Assembly: GCA_001189345.1 (NCBI GenBank)
Contig: LFKV01000023.1
Span: 62,001 to 126,000, forward strand
Direction of reading: 5' to 3'
DNA length: 64,000 nucleotides
Source of the DNA: Candidatus Paraburkholderia kirkii
Lineage (GTDB): Bacteria > Pseudomonadota > Gammaproteobacteria > Burkholderiales > Burkholderiaceae
Shown: positions 58,699-64,000 of the stretch, piece by piece
How positions within the stretch are numbered: position 1 is the first letter of the stretch
How the letters are laid out: every line of letters begins with the position of its first letter
Notes under the pieces: model-generated
Seen by the model: the letters and a program-made list of their open reading frames with translations, nothing else
What the model was told of the DNA's origin: nothing
Database searches by the model: none
Program-made: the position numbers and the translations under genes

Positions 58699-59513
58699 AT
58701 GACGGAAATCGAATCCGCGGTGCTCGTCTTCATTCTGCTGCTGGCCGCCACGGGCCTGGGCGCGATCGTGCGGCCGCTGTTGCCCGAGGAGCACAAGGCG
58801 CAGGAGACCGTGCAGCTGATCCAGTTGCTCGTCGGCTGCTGGTGACCTTTGCGGCGCTCGTGCTCGGCCTGCTGACCGCTCCGCGAAAAACCATCTTCGA
58901 CACCACCGACACCACCAATAACAACGTGCGCAGCTATGCGACGTCGATCATCGAGCTCGACCGCGCCATGCGCGACTACGCGACTACGGCAGCGAGCTCG
59001 ATCACGCGCGCGCTCCTGCGCGCGTACACGGCGGCGGCGATCGCGAGCACCTGGCCGCGCAAGCCGCGCCCGCCGGGCAACGACTATCCGAACATCGAGC
59101 CATCGAGGAAGGACGAAGATCTGGCGAGCAGCACGCTCGGCGCGATGCTGAGCCGCGGCCAGCACGAAGTGCGCATGCTCCAGCCGCACGATGCCTATCA
59201 TCACGCACTCGTCGCCGAGAGCGCCGCGCGCTTCGAGCAGCTGATCGCGCTGCGCTGGAAGCTGATCGAGGAGGCGCACGGCCCCATCTCCTATCCGTTC
59301 GACCGGATTCTGGTCGGATGGCTGCTCATCATCTTCCTGTGCTTCGGGCTGATCGCGCCGCGCAACGCGCTCTCGCTCGTGACGATCATGCTCGGCGCGC
59401 TGTCGATCGCCTCCGCGGTGCTCGTAATTCTCGATCTCGACACGCCCTTCACCGGCCCGATCATGATCGGCAGCCAGCCCATGCGCGACGCGCTCGCCTA
59501 TCAAAGCCGCTGA
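58699..59513 (+). pseudogene. DUF4239 bestrophin-like membrane protein, one-base deletion
   Basis: DUF4239 proteins are about 270 residues with four hydrophobic helices. The first helix ESAVLVFILLLAATGLGAIV and EEHKAQETVQLIQLLVG are followed by loss of one base near 58840 (GTCGGCTGCTGG). LLVTFAALVLGLLTAPRKTI and the rest (WLLIIFLCFGLIAPRNALSL) are in another frame. The function is unknown. The stop overlaps the next gene's start in a TGATG junction. Confidence 0.8.
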
Positions 59514-60264
59514 TGCCTTATTCCGATCCGCGCCTCGTCGCGCTCTACGACACGCTCAATCCCTTCGCTCCCGATACCGCGTTCTATCTCGCGCTGGCCG
59601 AAACATCGGGGCATGTCGTCGATCTCGGATGCGGCACGGGCCTGCTCGCCTGCGAACTGGCGAAGCGCGGCCATCGCGTGACGGGCATCGATCCGTCCCC
59701 GGCGATGCTGCGCGTCGCGCGCTCGCGTCCCGAGAGCGACAGGGTGACCTGGATCGAAGGCGATGCGCTCGCCCTGCCGTTCGTCGGTGCGGCGGATCTG
59801 CTCCTGATGACGGGACACGTCGCGCAGGTGTTTCTCGACGATGCGGCGCTGCTCGCGGCGCTCACGGCCGCGCGCAGCGCCGTGCGGCCGGGCAGGCGCA
59901 TCGCGTTCGAGAGCCGCAATCCGGCGGCGCGCGCCTGGGAGAACCGGACGCCGGAGCGTTCGATGAGACGCATCGAGGCGCCGGACGGAAGCGTCGTCGA
60001 AGTGGGCAGGAACGGAGCAAGGAGCCCGACCCGGCGACGACCGGGCGCGTCGCGTTTACGACGCGCTATCGCTTCGTGCCAAAGCCGGGGACGGGCGGCA
60101 TCGAGGAAACGCTGAGCGCCGCGAGCGAGCTACGTTTTCGCACGCTCGACGAACTGACGCGCGTGCTGAAGTACGCGGGATTCGCGCGAATCGACTGGTA
60201 CGGAGACTGGAGCCGCGCGCCGGTGGATGAGACGAGCCGCGAGCTGATCGCGGTGGCGCACTGA
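59513..60264 (+). pseudogene. Class I SAM-dependent methyltransferase, one-base deletion
   Basis: MPYSDPRLVALYDTLNPFAP precedes SAM motif I HVVDLGCGTGLLACELAKRG and GIDPSPAMLRVARSR. The frame is open to SVVEVG at residue 165. Near 60010 one base is lost, and QERSKEPDPATTGRVAFTTR, YRFVPKPGTGG and LKYAGFARIDWYGDWSRAPV lie in another frame. The repaired length is about 250 residues. The substrate is unknown. It starts inside the stop of the DUF4239 gene. Confidence 0.8.
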
Positions 60265-60307
60265 AAGCCTGAATGGATGCCGCCGCGTGCGGGCGCGGCG
60301 GCACGGC

Positions 60308-60490
60308 TCAGAATTCGACGACGACGAATTCCGCCTTGCCGACGTCGCACAGCGGGCAGCGCCAGTTGGCGGGGATATCGTCGAAACGGGTGCCGGCGGC
60401 GATGCCTTCTTCCGGCAGGCCTTCTTCCTCGTTGTAGATCCAGCCGCAAATCAGGCAGACCCAGCTTTTGTATTCGATGACTTCGCTCAC
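60308..60490 (-). CDS. Rubredoxin
   Basis: A 60-residue electron carrier with one iron bound by four Cys: VCLICGWIYNEEEG and WRCPLCDVGKAEF. Conserved aromatic residues (Tyr7, Trp10, Trp43 region) are present. The protein is complete. A partner reductase is not in the window. Confidence 0.93.
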   Translation of the reverse strand: MSEVIEYKSWVCLICGWIYNEEEGLPEEGIAAGTRFDDIPANWRCPLCDVGKAEFVVVEF

Positions 60491-60789
60491 GACAGACTCT
60501 TGATTCGAAAGGATAAATGGACCGCTTGCGCGCCCTGGAGCCGTGAGGCGCGGCGACCCGGCATCTTACAGGAATCGGCCATGAGGTTCTCCGCTCGCGG
60601 CGGAAATCGCGACGCCGTGCCGCATCGAACGACCCGCAGGATGGTCCCGATACGTGTATCGGAATGCCCGGTGTATCCTTTTCGGGTCGCCCGGCTCCGA
60701 TGCAGCGCCATCGACCGATTCCCCCTCACTGCCGGGCATAGCATCGGAGGAAGCGCAGAAGCGCCGGCTCCGATCGCACGGAGAAAACG

Positions 60790-61199
60790 ATGCTGAACAA
60801 AACGCTGTTGGGCGCCATGCTGTCGGGCGCACTCGTGCTGTCATACGCCGGCGCGGCGCATGCGCAGACCCGCGTCTATTTCGTCGAGCCGAAGGACGGC
60901 ACGACCGTCACGAGCCCCCCGTCCATGTGAAATTCGGCGTCGACGGCATGTCGGTGGCGCCCGCCGGAACGATGACCAAAGGCACGGGCCATCATCATCT
61001 GCTGATCGACGGCAAGGCGCTTCCAAAGGGCACGGTCATTCCGGCGAACGACACGTCGCTGCACTTCGGCAAGGGCCAGACCGAGGCCGACGTGAAGCTG
61101 CCGCCCGGCGATCACACGCTGACGATGCAGTTCGGCGACGGCGCGCATCGCTCGTACGGGCCGGAAATGAGCCAGACGATCAAGGTGCACGTCCAGTAG
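60790..61199 (+). pseudogene. DUF4399 periplasmic protein, C-run indel
   Basis: The signal peptide MLNKTLLGAMLSGALVLSYA ends AHAQ. The DUF4399 domain RVYFVEPKDGTTVTS continues in another frame as VHVKFGVDGMSVAPAGTM, GTGHHHLLIDGKALPKG and DGAHRSYGPEMSQTIKVHVQ. The break is a run of six C at 60915-60920, where four or seven would keep frame. The His-rich GHHHL suggests metal binding. Function unknown. The lesion is in a homopolymer, so a sequencing cause is harder to exclude here than elsewhere. Confidence 0.82.
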
Positions 61200-61394
61200 C
61201 GTCATGTGCGCATGCGCGTGAAGGCCGCCGCGGACGCGCTCCGGGCGGCTTTTTTGCATATATGCGACCGGACGGGAGACGCCGCCGCGCCTCGTCCGCT
61301 CGGCCGACGCGGTCCGCGCCGCGCCCGGTACAATGGCCGCTTCCGTCGGTTGTCGGCTTCCTCGCCGACCGTTCGCTACTCATCCTGTTTTCCC

Positions 61395-63335
<1,941 letters not shown>

Positions 63336-63566
63336 GCGCCCGGCCGGTCGCGCGCAACGACCATTTTATGCTCCCGAGGTGGCGCGGCGAGCGAAAACCG
63401 CTATTCTCTCAGCGCGGCCGGGGGCGACGGACAGGGCCAGAGCCTTGCCCGACGCGCCTTCGGCCAGGCAAATCGTCAAGCAGGATCCAGGCATTCGACG
63501 GCATTTCGGGCGTTACGCCGTGACATGTTCCCGCGAGGACGCCCGACGCCGGATCAACGTTCAACT

Positions 63567-64000
63567 ATGTCCACGAAAAAATCCAGCCCAATGGCCACAG
63601 GCACGGAACGAGGCAGGCGCACGGTCATGAGCGCCAAGGCGGCCGGCTACAGCGAAGCATCGATCAAGGTGCTGAAGGGCCTCGAGCCCGTCAAGCAGCG
63701 TCCCGACATGTACACGCGCACGGAAAATCCGCTGCACATCATTCAGGAAGTCATCGACAACGCTTCGGACGAAGCGCTCGGCGGCTTTGGCAAGCAGATC
63801 ACCGTGACCGTGCATGCGGACAACTCCGTCTCCGTCGAGGACGACGGGCGCGGCATTCCCTTCGGCCTGCATCCGGAGGAGGGCGTGCCGGTCGTCGAGA
63901 TCGTGTTCACGCGGCTGCACGCGGGCGGCAAGTTCGACAAGGCCGCCGGCGGCGCCTATACGTTCTCGGGCGGCCTGCACGGCGTCGGCGTCTCGGTGAC
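63567..64000 (+). CDS. parE: DNA topoisomerase IV subunit B (5' part, runs off the window)
   Basis: ParE is the ATPase subunit of the decatenating topoisomerase. The GHKL fold is visible: [21 protein letters not shown]-binding [32 protein letters not shown] and the ATP-lid glycines [12 protein letters not shown] at the window edge. ATG 63567 ([16 protein letters not shown]) is used. A second in-frame ATG at 63627 ([16 protein letters not shown]) is also plausible. The frame is intact to the end. Confidence 0.93.
   Translation, partial: MSTKKSSPMATGTERGRRTVMSAKAAGYSEASIKVLKGLEPVKQRPDMYTRTENPLHIIQEVIDNASDEALGGFGKQITVTVHADNSVSVEDDGRGIPFGLHPEEGVPVVEIVFTRLHAGGKFDKAAGGAYTFSGGLHGVGVSV

Overview
The window is high-GC bacterial DNA from a Burkholderiaceae chromosome (Burkholderia / Paraburkholderia / Caballeronia group). 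This rests on the gene order purD-hemF-nadD-rsfS-rlmH-maf-rng, the protein sequences (RsfS, RNase G, DnaE, MsbA, an intracellular PHB depolymerase with a Cys nucleophile, a fused QuiC-like protein) and the base composition. I see no plasmid or phage backbone, no complete insertion sequence, no CRISPR array and no natural-product cluster.

The dominant feature is decay. By hand count about 30 genes (roughly 28 kb) are fully open, and about as many (again roughly 28 kb) are broken by frameshifts, in-frame stops or fusion deletions. The split follows dispensability. dnaE, parE (partial), msbA, rng, purD, hemF, nadD, rsfS, nth, tal, uup, upp, rubredoxin and the LPS glycosyltransferases carry no lesion. 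An RND pump, kdpE, mgsA, yebC, rlmH, maf, trhO, gluQ, rhlE, purT, an ftsK, a CorA/ZntB-like transporter, pagP, a GH15 glycosidase, phaZ, rsxB, moxR, mctP and the quinate/shikimate genes are hit, several of them repeatedly. This pattern and the nonsense substitutions argue for real genome erosion in a host-restricted lineage rather than an error-rich assembly. A leaf-nodule or other obligate Burkholderia-type symbiont is a reasonable guess, but the host cannot be read from the sequence.

Layout. 1-5.7 kb: 3' part of an RND permease, a small NAD(P)-binding protein, an orphan broken kdpE, and a minus-strand run SDR-mgsA-quinone oxidoreductase. 5.9-14.1 kb: upp, yebC, then the purD-hemF-nadD-rsfS-rlmH-maf-rng block. 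14.1-15.7 kb: a lower-GC islet with a two-gene ATGA-coupled module ending in a DUF1828/DUF1829-type protein. 15.7-22 kb: lipid A/LPS block (msbA, O-antigen ligase, three glycosyltransferases). 22-29 kb: dnaE, trhO, gluQ, rhlE. 29.5-37.7 kb: mliC, a small lipoprotein, purT, a META lipoprotein, ftsK fused tail-to-tail with a CorA-like gene, and a heavily damaged pagP. 37.8-44.7 kb: lactonase, DUF3096, GH15, phaZ, tetR. 45-54.6 kb: rsxB, nth, DUF1841, two cytochromes c, a moxR remnant fused to a GNAT remnant, a vWA protein, benE, tal, a VOC protein, a FUSC protein. 54.8-64 kb: mctP/aroE deletion fusion, a bifunctional QuiC-like pseudogene, tRNA-Arg(CCU), DUF4239, a methyltransferase, rubredoxin, DUF4399, uup and the start of parE.

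Functionally the window keeps replication, decatenation, DNA repair, purine, haem and NAD synthesis, envelope assembly and the core pentose pathway. It loses optional carbon sources, storage-polymer mobilisation, efflux, K+ sensing, lipid A palmitoylation and several non-essential RNA-modification enzymes.
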